Shown piece by piece: positions 49,301-61,157 of a stretch of DNA of 64,000 nucleotides (its first letter is position 1; the number at the start of each line of letters is the position of its first letter). Location: positions 82,966,134 through 83,030,133 of the forward strand of contig NC_064435.1 in the NCBI RefSeq assembly GCF_023343835.1, in the 5' to 3' direction. Both the position numbers and the translations under genes were made by a program. The notes under the pieces are model-generated. The model saw only the letters and a program-made list of their open reading frames with translations. It made no database searches and was not told the DNA's origin. The DNA comes from Lagopus muta. Taxonomy: Eukaryota > Chordata > Aves > Galliformes > Phasianidae.

Positions 49301-52300
49301 TTTTAAACATTATCACATTATCTTGTACAATAAAGACTGTAACAACATATTTAATGCATGAAATACACAAGTCAACCAGGTTATATGACAAAAGCATAAT
49401 GTTAGAGAAGTGATGAGATTTTCTAAACTCTAAACAGCAATGTTTTCTATTGAGGTTATTTGCAGAAAAAAAAAAAGGAAATTTGTACACCTACCTGTGA
49501 GCAAAATGCTACTGCAGGGCTTAATCCACTAGTGCAAGTTAATCCAAATAAAATATACAGAAAACCTATTGAGTAAGAGTACAAAACCTACAAGAGTTTA
49601 AAAGAAAACAATTACCAGGTGACATCATATTAATAGGGTCATATGTTTGAAAGCATTTAATTTTCTACTTCAATATTTTTAGTTTCTGAGATGGATTTGT
49701 AGTGTTGAAGATATTTTTACTAGTATGCCTGTAACAGCTTATGTGTAAAGAAAAATGATTAATGCTTATTATTCATTCTTCCTACCCACAACTACATGAA
49801 AAAGTTTTGTAAGCTAGACAGTTAATATCCTGAAGTCAATGCTGACTGAAATCCTCCACGTTCAGGATTTCACAGTCCAAATAAAGCTTCTGAAGACCGT
49901 ATGATTAGCTTGAATAATACGCCAAAGTCAGATAGATTTCTGCTATTTATTAGCAGAAGAATTCTTACATTAAGAAGCTTTCTACATTAAATGTGCACTT
50001 AATCACCATGAGCTGCCACAGCATGTGTCACAAAGTGTCACCTGTGTCACTTCAGTTCACCTACACCATTATAGCTATAGGATACCAAATCTTGACCTAT
50101 GATTAGCTCTGGCCTAGTTCAGGAGCTGGAGCTGCCCTTATGTGTACACACTGGTGTGGAGGGAAGCAACTGCTGTTAGTGGCCTTAGTGGCCCTTTCCG
50201 TCAAGAAAGGGAGACAACAAACAAAACTATTTCACATGTTACCAACTAGAAAACACCGACTTGGCACACTTTCAATGTATCAATTGTAGACATGCTTCCT
50301 CTGGCAAGGGCTTTATCAGTTGTTTCCTTGTTGTAGTACCTCAATTATTTGCAAAAATGAGCGTATTAACAACTGATAATGCCACAAGATGATAAAACAC
50401 CACTGCTCTACAGTAAATGAGGATCAGCATAAGTTTAAATAGCAGAACTACTTTCAATCTCTTAAAAAACAGACTGATATGCAGAACTCTAATTCTGCAG
50501 TGCTTATACACATAAAAGTTAGGCTCTAATTCTTTGTTTGCCTTTGCAACCATCCAGCTTTTTTCCCAGATTTATGATCTTATTTCTTAGAACAAGGACT
50601 CAACAACACATAGCTAGTTCCTCATAAGGAAGTGGGAAATAAGTTTTTCTTAGAATCAAATATAAGGCAAAATCAGACGCAGTAACCAATCTTCTGGAAA
50701 ATGATTTTATCTACAAGACATCTTTTCTCTTTTCATAACTGCTTAATCAAGAGTGAGCTCCAACTTCTGCAAGAGATCCCATGGATGACACATTCCTTCA
50801 CTACCCAACTGTATTTTGGGATCATTGCTCATTAAACCTGCTCCCTGAAAGGACCTCTTAATCCTCACTCACGATCTCAAGTCTAGAAAGATGATTTCTG
50901 AAATTGTCTGCATTTCTGCACTGAATTCTCTGGAAGGAATCCAAGAATGCAGTATCTAGGCTCAAACTAACAAAGCCTTTAATGATCTTAATCACCACAC
51001 TGATTTTCTACAAGTGGAAGAAAATACCAAGACCAACATCTGTTCATCCAATACAGAATGAAAAGCAAAGTTTTGGCCCCCAACAGAAGAAGGACATTGG
51101 AGCAGGTCCAAAGGAGGGGCACAAAGATGATCAGAGGGCTGGAGAAACTCCACTATGAAGACAGGCTGAGAGAGCTGGGGCTCTTCAGCCTGGAGAAGTC
51201 TACAGGGGGACTGTTATAGTGGCCTTCCAGTACCTGAATGGAGCCTACAAGGAAGCTGAAGAGGGACTTTTTATAAGGGTATATAGAGACAGGATGAGGG
51301 AAAATGGCTTTAAACTGGAAGAGGGGAGATTTAGACTAGATATTAAGAATAAATTCTTTACAGTGAGGGCAGTAAGACACTGAACTCATTGCCTATAGAG
51401 GCTGTAAATGCCCCCTCTCTGGAAGCATTCAAGGCCAGGCAGGATGGGGCTTTGAGCATCCTGGTTTAGAGGGAGGTGTCCCTTTCTAAAGCAGGGGGTT
51501 AGAACTGCATGATCTTAAGTGTCCCTTCCAACCCAAGCCATTCTACGATTCTGTGGTTTTTGTAGCTCTGATATACATTTGAAATTGGATACAGACAACA
51601 GCAGCACTTGAATAAAAAGCCTCCATAAAAGAAAAAAAACAAACAAACCCCAAACCAAACAACCCCACAAACAACAACAACAAAAAAAAAAACAGAAAAA
51701 AAAACAAGGATGCATACACAAAAAGTAACTGTTCACATATCAAAGAGAAAAGCAGGTATAATCTCTTGTTTTGTCATTGCATACGTTGTCTATGACAAAA
51801 CACGTTTCAAAATTGCAAAGGATGTTAATTCTGTATTAATTCAGCCTTTACCCTGCCCAGATAACAATATCAGTCGGATTATTTAAATAATCTTGAACTT
51901 TGTGTGACAGAACACTAAATGAGAAACTAATATTTACCATTTCTGAATTAGAACCATTGTGCAACTTCATCGCTTTTTCCTGTACGTTTCCTATAACTGC
52001 ATCTGCACAGAGTGCAAGGGATATTAGGACCACACCTAATAAAAGAAAAACAAAAACCTCTTTAGAATATTTATCATCAAAGCAGAGCAGCGATAAAAAT
52101 CACTCTGTACTTATCCAGAAAAAGCTCAGAAACAGCAAACCAGTAATACAGTAATAAAAAAATACCATATCAAATCCATACCTGATAAGCTTAAAGAGGG
52201 AAGATTTAGGTTGGATGTCAGGGGGAAGTTCTTTACTATGGGAGTAGCGAGGTGCTGGAACAGGCTGCCCAGAAAGGCTGTGGATGCCCCGTCCCTGGGG

Positions 52301-55300
52301 CCAGGTTGGATGGGGCCCTGGGCAGCCTGCTCTAGTATGAGATCTGGAGGTTGGTGGCCCTGCCCTGCCTGTGGTAAGGGCTTGAATCTTGATGATCTTT
52401 GAGGTACCTTCCAACCCTGTTGTAGGCGTAGAATGCAATGCAACACAACCCAAGCTGTTCTATGATTCTATGTTATCTCCAAATGTTAGCAAATTTCATT
52501 ATACTAACAAAAGATTTAACAAATCTGTAAATCAGTGTCCACTCCCATTGCTCCCAACAGCCAAGCTCTAAGCTCTGTCTGCCTCTAGGCTTGATAGGAG
52601 TATCTGGTTATTGCTATAAAAAAGAAAGCTCTAATTTTCTTGTAGTAAAAACAGTGAAAGTACATCAACTGCATTCATTTAGGTATTTTTTTTAATAAAT
52701 AATCAAATAACATTCTTTTTTGAAGTTAGCCCTATTATTTCCCCTGAAAAAAGGAAATGTTAGACGTAGTGATAAGAAAAATGCAAGAGGATTCACTGTG
52801 AAAATCCTTCATTGCTGAAATAACCCATTTTTAAAAAGTACCGTTCAGGTATAGACCCTGTGGTTTAATGGTATATACCTGGTCACAACAAAGTCATTAC
52901 AGAATCAATACTGTCATCAGCTTTCCAGTCTGCAAAAGACTAAACTGTATGTGACATTATAGTCTAGAATGGAGAAATTTGCACAGAAGTAGTTCTTTTC
53001 CACTGTTTCCTTGCTATAAATAACAGGTAATTTCCACTTATATCCACTTATATATACTGTGGAAATATATTTCCACAGAACTGTGGAAGTTTCAGTAGCA
53101 TCAATGTTTCAAGATTGTCTCCCTGGGCACATTTTTCCCCTCCACTTCCTCTTCTGGATGCTCTCTATTATTTGTAACTGTTTAGGTTATCTACCTCCCT
53201 AATTTAGCAATGCTAGGAAATTTTTTGAGCTCTTATTACCATCTCTGTGTTGAAAAATATATTTCTTCCTTAGTTACAAATATGTACCTGTTCTGGCAGA
53301 AGACAGTTTTTGTTTTCTTTGCTGAACTCTTTCACGTGTAAAGAAAACCTTTTATGACCCAGCAATACTGAAGTGGAATCCAATAACAGGAAAACAAATC
53401 AAAACAAAACAAGAAAATAAACAACTTCTAAAATTCTTGAAGGTAAGACATGGGCAAAACTTACATTTGCTCATGCTTTATTTTAGTGTTTGCACTGGAC
53501 AAAGACGATGCATTCTACGAGTGTAAGTAAAACACAACAGACAAGAAGGAATGGAAAAGTGCAGAATGTACCTCCCTCAAAGGTGAGCAGTAGAATTTTG
53601 AATTACCTTATTAAGGGAAGACCCAGAGTTTTGAATTCAAAGTCTACATTCTATTTTCGTAGAACTGATGTCCTGCAAATCATTGTGCTCTAAAGTCCAA
53701 TATATACAGAATCATTTGATAAGTATAAAAGAAACTGATAGACAACACTGTTTATTCTCTGAAGGTTTAGAAGCAGTTGTCTAGAACTGCTGTAAAAGTA
53801 GAATGTCTCTGTACTTCACAGAACACTGGACTATAATCACATGCATATCACCTTCTTACACTCAAAATAAGGATATTTTGTCTAAGTGGCCACCCAATTG
53901 CACCACAAACACATGAATGCACAGCAGGTTATATGACTGAGTGACTTAAAAAAGCAAGTCTTCCATTACCAGTAGCACTAAAATTGTCACACTACCTAAC
54001 ATGTAAGCAAGGCAAAAAATATAGTTCGAACAACACCTTTCCATTTGACCATCAGCAACACTAGATGAAATAATGTTCTCCTAGAATGAAAAGCCTTTAT
54101 TTAAAATATTACACTAATTTATATTATTAATAAAAAATATTAATATTTTTATGAACAGAACTTATAAATTAATGTTTTCCACTGTTGAGAAATAAAAGTT
54201 CTGCAGTGAACATTTCTAATAGTCAGGAATCAGGAATAACCAATTCTCCCCTCTCATCTGCAATACATTTTCAATTAAGTTTTTAATCATAAGAATGTTT
54301 TAGTTATTTCTGATTTCACGTAGCATGCAAAAATTCACAATGCCTACACTCTAAGAGTGAAGTCATCAATCAATACAAAGGTTCTGAAATGTAACAAGAC
54401 TGAAAGGTTGAACTGGAAAAGACAGACTTCAGCCATTTTAAAATCCTCTGACTAAATTTTTATCCTATTTATTGTAAGGCATTCGCAGGGAAGTAAATCA
54501 CATCCTTGTTCTCAAGAAATGTATTTCAACACAAAGGGTGGTTATTTCCCTAAGCTTTAAGACCCTAAAAAACTAAGGCTTGGAGTAAATATCTTTACTG
54601 CCAAAGAAACACTTCTGCCATTACAAAGACAGAAAAAAAACCTATCTTTTCAGTAGGATACATGAGGCACTACACCAAGAACTCTTAAAACTTTTACGGA
54701 ACCCTTACAGTAGGAAAAGTCTGCATTTTGTTATACTAGAAAAATATATCTTTACCTGTCAAGTTGAAGTTTGGTGCAACTGTGCTGTCAGCTAAAGTAA
54801 ACCATATTAATCCCAGACTCATACACAGGGCAGCAGACACATCTGCAATGTTGTAACGTTTTCCTGCAAAAGCAATACAAACAACACAAATGAGACTCTA
54901 ATACTGTAGCATTCTGTGTTTACTCTGTCAGCAGACTAGAAGGCAAAGGAAAAACTGTTTAGTTGTCCTTCACTTCAACAGAAGACTTAATGCTCCAGCC
55001 TTTAGCAACTGAAACCAGTTCTTCTATAGCAGCAGTTCCTAAAGCAGAGAAGGATCTTAACAGATTATTATCTGATTCTTGTTAATGATATTGATTTTTA
55101 CTCCTTAGACACATCCTCCCTAACAAATCACCATCTGAGTGTATTCAGGAGAATCTGGATATTTTCTTAATTTTTCTCTTATTCAAGAGATTTTGGCTGC
55201 CTTTATTGTTTAGAGAAAAGTCATTCCCAAACACCAACAGACGATTTGGGAACTTTAAAAACCCTACTGCCTTCTAGTTTGAGAGGATGTAAAGTGCAAG

Positions 55301-58300
55301 CAGAGAAAGAGAGCAGGGAAATAAAAATATGTATGTTGTTACTTGGATAAAAATTCTCCAACAATATTTGCTGGCCTGGAGTGCTATACAAGCTCAGTCT
55401 ATTGCAACTTTAACATCAAAAACTAACAGAAAGTGTAACTATTGACAGTGCTCCATAACATTTTCATATGCAGAACTTAACTGACTCAATGAATCCTTGT
55501 GTACCAAAGAAACATTAACTTTTCATAATGTACTTAAACCTACTAACTCCAGAAACACTGACATTCATTCACATAACAATAGTCTTTATCCACTGTACTC
55601 CAGATCCCTTTTACTGTTCTTCAGATACAAACAATGATTTTGGGATTAGCCAAAGATACAGAAGTCAGAGATACATCCAATTAAATCCTTTTACTTTGAA
55701 CAATAAATATGCTACAACTTACAAATTAAGATTTCCAAACAAAAAGAGTACATTTCTTCACAAATCATTAAATCCTAGTTTATTTTTTTTTTCCATGCCA
55801 GCACTGAAAATGGTTCATTTATGAAGTGTTTTTGTTTAGAGAAAATAACACTGATTTTAAAAGCCTTCGTAAAACTGAAATTTTGCAAGTAACCCATACA
55901 ACTTCTTTTTTTACCACCTTCTCTGAGAAGATGCTTCAGAAATTTACATTTTACCTCCTATAGGAGAAATGGTACCTGTTCCTCCCTAGGCAGCAGGATT
56001 TAGCAAAGTACAGGATTCCAAACACGACTGCAACCTAAAAGATAAATAAGAAAACAGCAAGACCAATACTTACCTTGTATAAAAACCCCGCCTACCATAA
56101 CTGGAATCAGTTTACAGCACTTGAAGATGACTTGAGTAGGGTAATTAAGATATCCTAAAGAGGTATTTGACAAGCCCATTGTTCCCACTGTTAAAAAGGC
56201 TATTATCATGTAGGTTTTGCCAGGAATTCTACAAAATATAAACATAAGAATGTTGGTATTGCAGGCGCATGTAGAGGAGATTTAGCTTAGAAAATTTATG
56301 TTAAGGAATACGTTCATAATAGAACTTGATCGTTTTTCTCACTCATTTTTGTTCCATAACAGAAATTTTAAAATGCACATAAAAGACTGGTTTCAAACTT
56401 CTGCTTTCCATTACTGCCAATACATTCTGTGAAGACACAAACTTCATGGCTCAAAGTGTCCAAACAAGAATGTTTTAACCTCCTTCTAAGAAAGTATATC
56501 ACACAAGAAACAAGACAAAGGCTCTAGGTTTTTTGTCAAGGAAACACAAAAGGTCAGCACACCTAGATAACATGAATCTTAGTCTTTTCGTTGCCACCGT
56601 ATCAGTTTGTCTAAGGTTTCATATTAACACTGATGGCCTAAGAAAGAAGAATATAGAAAAAGTACCGGTGAAAAACTCAACAGAAATAAAAGGGAATTCA
56701 GATGCTACAGAAGGAGATCCTCCTCGAGTATCTTCAGGTATGTTCTTTTCAATTTGATGAAATGATCATCTGATAACAGATGATCCAGCACTAGCTTTTA
56801 CCAATCACTGGGCTCATGTGGTGATTTTTCAGAGTTAACTGTTGTGCATATGTTCTACTATTGCTTATGCACACTCAAAGGCATGGTTAGCAACATAAGG
56901 AGATGTCCTGCAGTAACGCTGCCTGATCCGTAACTCATTATATGATGCAGGCATACTCATTAACAAACAATTTCTGTAATAAAATTTAAGAGTGAATACG
57001 GACTAAAAATTAGGAAACAGATTTTTAATGTCTGCAAGAAGTTACCTGGGTTACATAAAACAAAAGGTAAAAATATATGGAGGAGCTACACTTTCAACTG
57101 AACTTACATACTAAGGCAAGAACTATAACCAATACCAAATATTTTGGCAATGAAAACATAAATACTAGTTAACACAGCGTCTACCAGGTAACTACACATT
57201 ATCTGATGCATGCCTGAAAGCCACCCACCTCAAAACATTCTCAGTTACATTGGCTATAAAATAATACTGATACCTAAAAGCAGTATACAAGAAGTCAGCC
57301 AACGATGACTACGTCTAAGCAACGATGCTTATGCTCAACTAGGAAATTGTGTTCTAATGTACTTTTAACATTTGCATACATGACAGAATGCTTCAATGTG
57401 CAAACTGCAGAGGCTGCACTTGGGCAGGGAGCCGCAGAACAGACTCATATCAATATATCCCATACGCTCAGGATTCAAGATTGCATGAATCTCTGGGGTT
57501 TAATGCAGTGAAGTGCACTTGGGATATTCCAGACAAGACAATACCAAGCAGCACAGCCAGTCTGTGTCAATTCACTTTCAGATTGAATAAGCTCCACAAA
57601 TGGGACAAAGCAACAGTACAAGACCATTTAAAGCCCTGGTTCTAAGGGGATGCTTACAAAATATCTTCCAACGCTACCCTTTAAGTTCAGATGATTGTTA
57701 TCATGAATCTACTAAAAATGCCTCAACACATTCACAATGATGCAACAGAAGATAAATTTACCATAAGCATCAAAACGTTTCTTTTTTTGACTGATAGCAT
57801 GCAAAATGTTTGGAAAAAAAAAAAACACATACCTTCTCCTTTTGTCCTGAATCAACTGCAATTCTATTAGTCCAAAAACGGAATAAAATCCAAATTGCAC
57901 TAAAGTGAGGTACCAACCAAAAGGTTTAAAACCTTCCACTGAAAATATCAATTCCTATAAAAACAAAACCCCACCAAGGTCACACACATACACCAAAACA
58001 TGTTCAAAATACTATTTTTTCTCCTCATGTACATGCAAATCCAGCCCTTGCTAGAATTAACTAGAATTCACTTGGCATGCACAACTTGCACAGTACTGAA
58101 GAAGACCATTTAGTTCCTCCAAAATGCAATAAGAAAATGTACTGCTGGTTTAAATCCACTGAAATTAATGGATCGATTCATCAGGAGAATACATCTGATC
58201 CATGGAGATTTAGCCCAAATTACAGATGGTTTTCAGTCTGCTTTCCAGTTCATTTACTTGAGCAGATTCTTTTTAGCAAGATTTTGTAAATAGCTCAAAA

Positions 58301-59686
58301 TAAATTAAATACATATTTCCACTAAGAGACACGTTTACTAGTAATTCTCATCACTTTGGATCATGGAACTAAAATTCTGAGTGCCTAAATTAACAGAACT
58401 TATAAGCTTGTCAACTTGTGAGCTGCACGGACAATTCGCAATGGAAAAACACAAGCACTGCATAAAGAATTGCATGTGTGTCAGTTATAGGTAGATAGGG
58501 CAGCTAGAACAAGAGTTATAAAAAAAAAAAGCTGCTTAATATTTACCCTATTGAGATTGAGATTCTGCTCTTATTTATTGATAATTGTCTAACTTTGGAA
58601 GTTCTATAGTAAGTTTTTCAGTTAAACAATCTTTCTAGGTGTTTTGGAAAGCCACACCAAGAACATGATTTGAGACCTTTTCACTCATTGCTTTATTGAG
58701 AAGACTCAGTTGAGCAGAAATATAACCAGCCAAGATAGAAGCAAAAAGGCTGTCAGGAAGAGGAATTCTTAATGAAAATAATAAAATACCCAGCATTTCC
58801 CTGCACACCATGCTTCTGTTTAACAAACAACCATAACATATACTTCAGCCTTGTCCTGAACGATGAGCAGAGAGAACAGACTTGTTGCTGTACTGCAGTC
58901 ACTGGACTCAAGTGGATATGGAGGTGAAACTCAATGTCAGGAGAGCTTTCCCCTGAGAGTGGTGAGTGCTGGAGCAGGCTGCCCAGAGAGGGTGTGGGTG
59001 CCCCAGCCCTGGAGGCATTCAAGCCCAGGTTGGCTGAGGCCCAGGACAGCCTGGTCTAGTACTTAATCCAGCAGCTGCCAACCCTGCCTGTGGCTCAGAG
59101 CTTAGAACTTGTTGATCCTTGAGGTCCTTTCCAATCCAAGCCATTCTACATCAGTCTCAATGGTTCTAAAATTTGTTTTTAGAAGACTATAAAATCACAT
59201 ATCAAAACATACATTAAGAATAATTATGTATTACACAGTATGTCTCGAGCACAGAAATAAAAAACAAATGATAAAAATGAACTGAGCCGAACCTCGACCC
59301 CATGTGAATTTTTTGTAGAATGTTAGATTCTAACTGCTTATTGCTCTTAAATTCTAAGAGCTTGATTTTACAGTGAATTTCTATTTTATATGTCTATACA
59401 TATTAAAATAGTAGCAGATTACTACTCTAAAGAATTTCTTTTAAAAAGGGAGAAGTACAATAAGACACAAATTCATAGCATTTACCTGTAAATATCCATA
59501 GATCAGATAAAACATAAAAACTCCAGAAACACAGATGAAAAATTGAGCAGGCTTGTTAAATTTGCTAAGATTAATGCCAAGAACTATAACATCATCTACT
59601 GATTTGATATGGGGTGACATAGTCTGAGATTTGGAAGGTACACTGATGGAAACGTGTTTTCTTGTTGAAGTGAATTTCAGATCCAT
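43249..59686 (-). CDS. SLC35B3: SLC35B3, Golgi PAPS transporter 2 (nine coding exons)
   Basis: This is a nucleotide-sugar-transporter-family membrane protein. The family member imports 3'-phosphoadenosine 5'-phosphosulfate from the cytosol into the Golgi lumen for sulfotransferases. I joined minus-strand exons 59486-59686, 57833-57954, 56074-56228, 54756-54863, 51938-52035, 49495-49587, 48970-49081, 44470-44539 and 43249-43399. All eight introns have GT-AG ends, all phases match, and the product is 369 residues ending in SLSQTV plus TAG. Recognisable stretches are [79 protein letters not shown] and [19 protein letters not shown], which match my memory of mammalian SLC35B3. About ten hydrophobic segments fall between residues 50 and 340. 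The 369-residue length equals the mammalian protein counted from its internal MDLKF methionine. The mammalian long form has about 32 further N-terminal residues that I could not place here. The reading frame looks intact, so this is a functional gene rather than a pseudogene. Confidence 0.96.
44470..44539 (-). CDS. SLC35B3: SLC35B3 exon 9 (residues 298-319)
   Basis: The acceptor reads ctctgcag|TAACAAC and the donor reads ACATTCCA|gtaagt. The 70-bp exon encodes [20 protein letters not shown] followed by TF. The TTGRKA segment is a conserved SLC35 loop. This is the smallest coding exon and lies about 4.4 kb from exon 8. It starts inside Val297 and ends inside Gln320. Confidence 0.95.
44725..44975 (+). 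mobile_element. CR1 LINE 3' fragment in SLC35B3 intron 8
   Basis: The sense tail includes 'aggacaaggggaaatagtttcaaac', 'gggtaaatttaggttggatgtaagg', 'aggcactggagcaggctgcccagag', 'ggagctagactagatgacctttaaagg' and 'tgtatgattctatg'. It ends in the typical ATTCTATG repeat. It is inserted antisense to SLC35B3. Confidence 0.93.
48970..49081 (-). CDS. SLC35B3: SLC35B3 exon 8 (residues 260-296)
   Basis: A long TTG-repeat pyrimidine tract leads to acceptor ttgcag|CATCCA, and the donor reads GTAACAG|gtatga. The 112-bp exon encodes [20 protein letters not shown] followed by [17 protein letters not shown], two closely spaced hydrophobic segments. The final G completes Val297 with the next exon. Confidence 0.96.
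49495..49587 (-). CDS. SLC35B3: SLC35B3 exon 7 (residues 229-259)
   Basis: The acceptor reads cttgtag|GTTTTG and the donor reads TCACAG|gtaggt. The 93-bp symmetrical (0-0) exon encodes [20 protein letters not shown] followed by [11 protein letters not shown], a single membrane pass. Skipping it would keep the reading frame but remove one transmembrane segment. Confidence 0.94.
51062..51560 (+). mobile_element. CR1 LINE 3' fragment in SLC35B3 intron 6
   Basis: It contains 'ggagcaggtccaaaggaggggcacaaagatgatcagagggctgg', 'gaagacaggctgagagagctggggctcttcagcctggagaag' and 'gtcccttccaacccaagccattctacgattctgtgg'. It is sense on the plus strand, antisense to SLC35B3. Confidence 0.95.
51618..51712 (+). 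repeat. A-rich low-complexity tract
   Basis: Runs of A are broken by C (ACAAACAAACCCCAAACC, then CAACAACAAC and AAAACAGAAAA). Open frames on the opposite strand here give Phe/Leu/Cys-rich peptides that are not genes. Confidence 0.8.
51938..52035 (-). CDS. SLC35B3: SLC35B3 exon 6 (residues 197-228)
   Basis: The acceptor reads tattag|GTGTGG and the donor reads GAAATG|gtaaat. The 98-bp exon encodes [20 protein letters not shown] followed by [12 protein letters not shown]. The [11 protein letters not shown] motif is typical of PAPS transporters of the SLC35B2/B3 group. The splice at Met228 is in phase 0. Confidence 0.96.
52180..52475 (+). mobile_element. CR1 LINE 3' fragment in SLC35B3 intron 5
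   Basis: It contains 'gggaagatttaggttggatgtcagggggaagttctttactatggg', 'gcagcctgctctagtatgagatctggagg' and 'gctgttctatgattctatg'. It is close to the CR1 subfamily seen at 40.3 and 61.2 kb, in the opposite orientation. Confidence 0.95.
53057..53078. repeat. 22-bp perfect palindrome in SLC35B3 intron 5
   Basis: CTGTGGAAATA is followed immediately by its inverse complement, TATTTCCACAG, with no spacer. A further half-site, CTGTGGAA, follows at 53081. It could form a cruciform or hairpin, or be a chance outcome of AT-rich repeats. Confidence 0.75.
54756..54863 (-). CDS. SLC35B3: SLC35B3 exon 5 (residues 161-195)
   Basis: The acceptor reads tttgcag|GAAAAC and the donor reads TTGACAG|gtaaag. The 108-bp exon encodes [20 protein letters not shown] followed by [15 protein letters not shown]. 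It covers one membrane segment and a loop carrying an N-F-N-L-T sequence. It begins and ends inside glycine codons (Gly160 and Gly196). Confidence 0.95.
56074..56228 (-). CDS. SLC35B3: SLC35B3 exon 4 (residues 109-159)
   Basis: The acceptor reads ttttgtag|AATTCC and the donor reads ATACAAG|gtaagt. The 155-bp exon encodes [18 protein letters not shown], then [18 protein letters not shown] and [15 protein letters not shown]. The [16 protein letters not shown] stretch is among the most conserved parts of the PAPS-transporter branch of SLC35, as I remember it. The final G joins the next exon to encode Gly160. Confidence 0.96.
57833..57954 (-). CDS. SLC35B3: SLC35B3 exon 3 (residues 68-107)
   Basis: The acceptor reads ttatag|GAATTG and the donor reads AGAAG|gtatgt. 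The 122-bp exon encodes [10 protein letters not shown] through the second hydrophobic segment, [18 protein letters not shown], and ends in the basic cytosolic-type loop QDKRR. The last two bases, AG, are completed by the A of the next exon to make Arg108. It is open in frame and phase-compatible with both neighbours. Confidence 0.95.
58905..59155 (+). mobile_element. CR1 LINE 3' fragment in SLC35B3 intron 2
   Basis: It contains 'tggaggtgaaactcaatgtcaggagagctttcccctgagagtgg', 'gagcaggctgcccagagagggtgtgggtgcccc' and 'ggtcctttccaatccaagccattctaca'. It is sense on plus and moderately diverged. Confidence 0.93.
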
Positions 59687-59761
59687 GACTCCACGTTCGC
59701 TGCATTCGGTGCTGCTGTTATCTTCTCTCTGTCCTTTTTCCTCGTGTCCTCTGACTGAAAG
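59486..59761 (-). CDS. SLC35B3: SLC35B3 exon 2 (start codon exon, residues 1-67)
   Basis: The exon follows a pyrimidine-rich acceptor ending at 59762 and stops at donor CAG|gtaaat (59486). The ATG chosen at 59686-59684 has G at -3 and G at +4. It opens MDLKF and runs through [10 protein letters not shown] to the first membrane segment, [19 protein letters not shown]. The frame is open upstream of this ATG for the whole 75 nt back to the acceptor (59687-59761). It reads as acidic or polar residues including NSSTECS, but has no further ATG. That stretch may be 5' UTR or the end of a longer N-terminus supplied by an unseen exon. Two acceptors are possible 7 bp apart because CTTTCAG is repeated at the boundary (exon starts 59761 or 59754). 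Confidence 0.93.
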
Positions 59762-61157
59762 CTGAAAGAAAGAGTCAGGTAAGACATAATATATAGCTTT
59801 CCAACAGTAACACTAAACAAATGTGAAATTTACACGGGACATACAAAGGCCTGAGAATTTTGCTGGATTATTTTACTTGCAGCACAGAAAACTAGCATCA
59901 CTTGCAGAGTATCTCAAACCGGCCTTTTTATACCAGTTGCTGCTTAGCCAAAGGATGATTCCCATGATCAAATCCCAGTGAAAACACTGGTATGGAGGCA
60001 CTGCTGTTCTGCCAAGTTGACTTCATTTTCACAAGGAAATAGAGCAGACTAGTCCATTACCTGTGAGAATTGGCTAAAAGCTACAGATGTGAGATGGTGA
60101 TTGGCAAAGTGTTGAAGTGAAAGACATCGTTCCCTAACTGTCATGTTTACATACTGTTTCTTACACACTCCTCAGGAAAAGAACTTGAAGATTAAAACAA
60201 GAAGAAAAAGAAGACAGACTCAAAAATGAACCTGGTTTTCTGACTAACTATACAGTATTGGCAATCCATTGAATATTAAGTGCACACAGCCATTTCTATG
60301 TATAATAGAAAACAAAATTAGATAAGGGAAGTCTGGAGAATGAAGTTAGCAACTTACTAGACTGACAGGCAAACAATTTTTAATTCCAAGTTCAGGACAG
60401 ATCGTGACTTTTGAGACTTCTCCTGTTCTCAGCCTCAAAAATAAGCACATTGGTCCATCAGTAGTCACCCAAATTTTAAGCATAGTTGAGACCCTAGTTC
60501 AGACAGCAGTCTATAATCAAATTAAGTTGGTCTCAACTATTTAATTGGTTGCAATCCTCTCCTTAAAAATACCCATCACTATGCATCAATGAAAAATACT
60601 CTTCCCATCATTTGCAAATTTGCAAATGGAAAATGTGCTAGCATATGAAGATCAGTGTAGTAAACATAACCTGCACTGACTTCAACAATTATGCAATATA
60701 AGAAACGACAAGTGTAGTTCAAAAAGGAATCTGAGCCTCACTTTTCATCTGAAAACAGAGACTGATGTACACCCAGCACAATGCATAGCCATACACTGCC
60801 AAGCATACTTCACAAATTCAGCAACAGGGAAGAGTGTACAAGGCAGTTTTGTATCTAAATTTCCCCCTCTAGCTACTAACTTAGACATTATTTGTGGAAG
60901 ACATGCAAAAGAAATAGAACATCACAGTCAGATCAGAAAGAGTAAGGGTATAAAAAGGCAGAAAGAAGTGTACTTATTAACATAATTCTGACTTCTCAGC
61001 TATTCATACACAAAGTCTTTCCTTAGCAACAACACTAGCTTTTACGAACTGACAATTTAATTTATTACAGATTCTAGCAGTAAAACAATAGTAACACTGT
61101 TAGCTCCAGTCATACCCATACAAGGGCATCTATAAGATGACGCACAATAATTTAAAC

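Noticed and set aside
52100..52453. 117-codon minus-strand open frame
   Set aside because: It is mostly antisense reading of the CR1 fragment in SLC35B3 intron 5.
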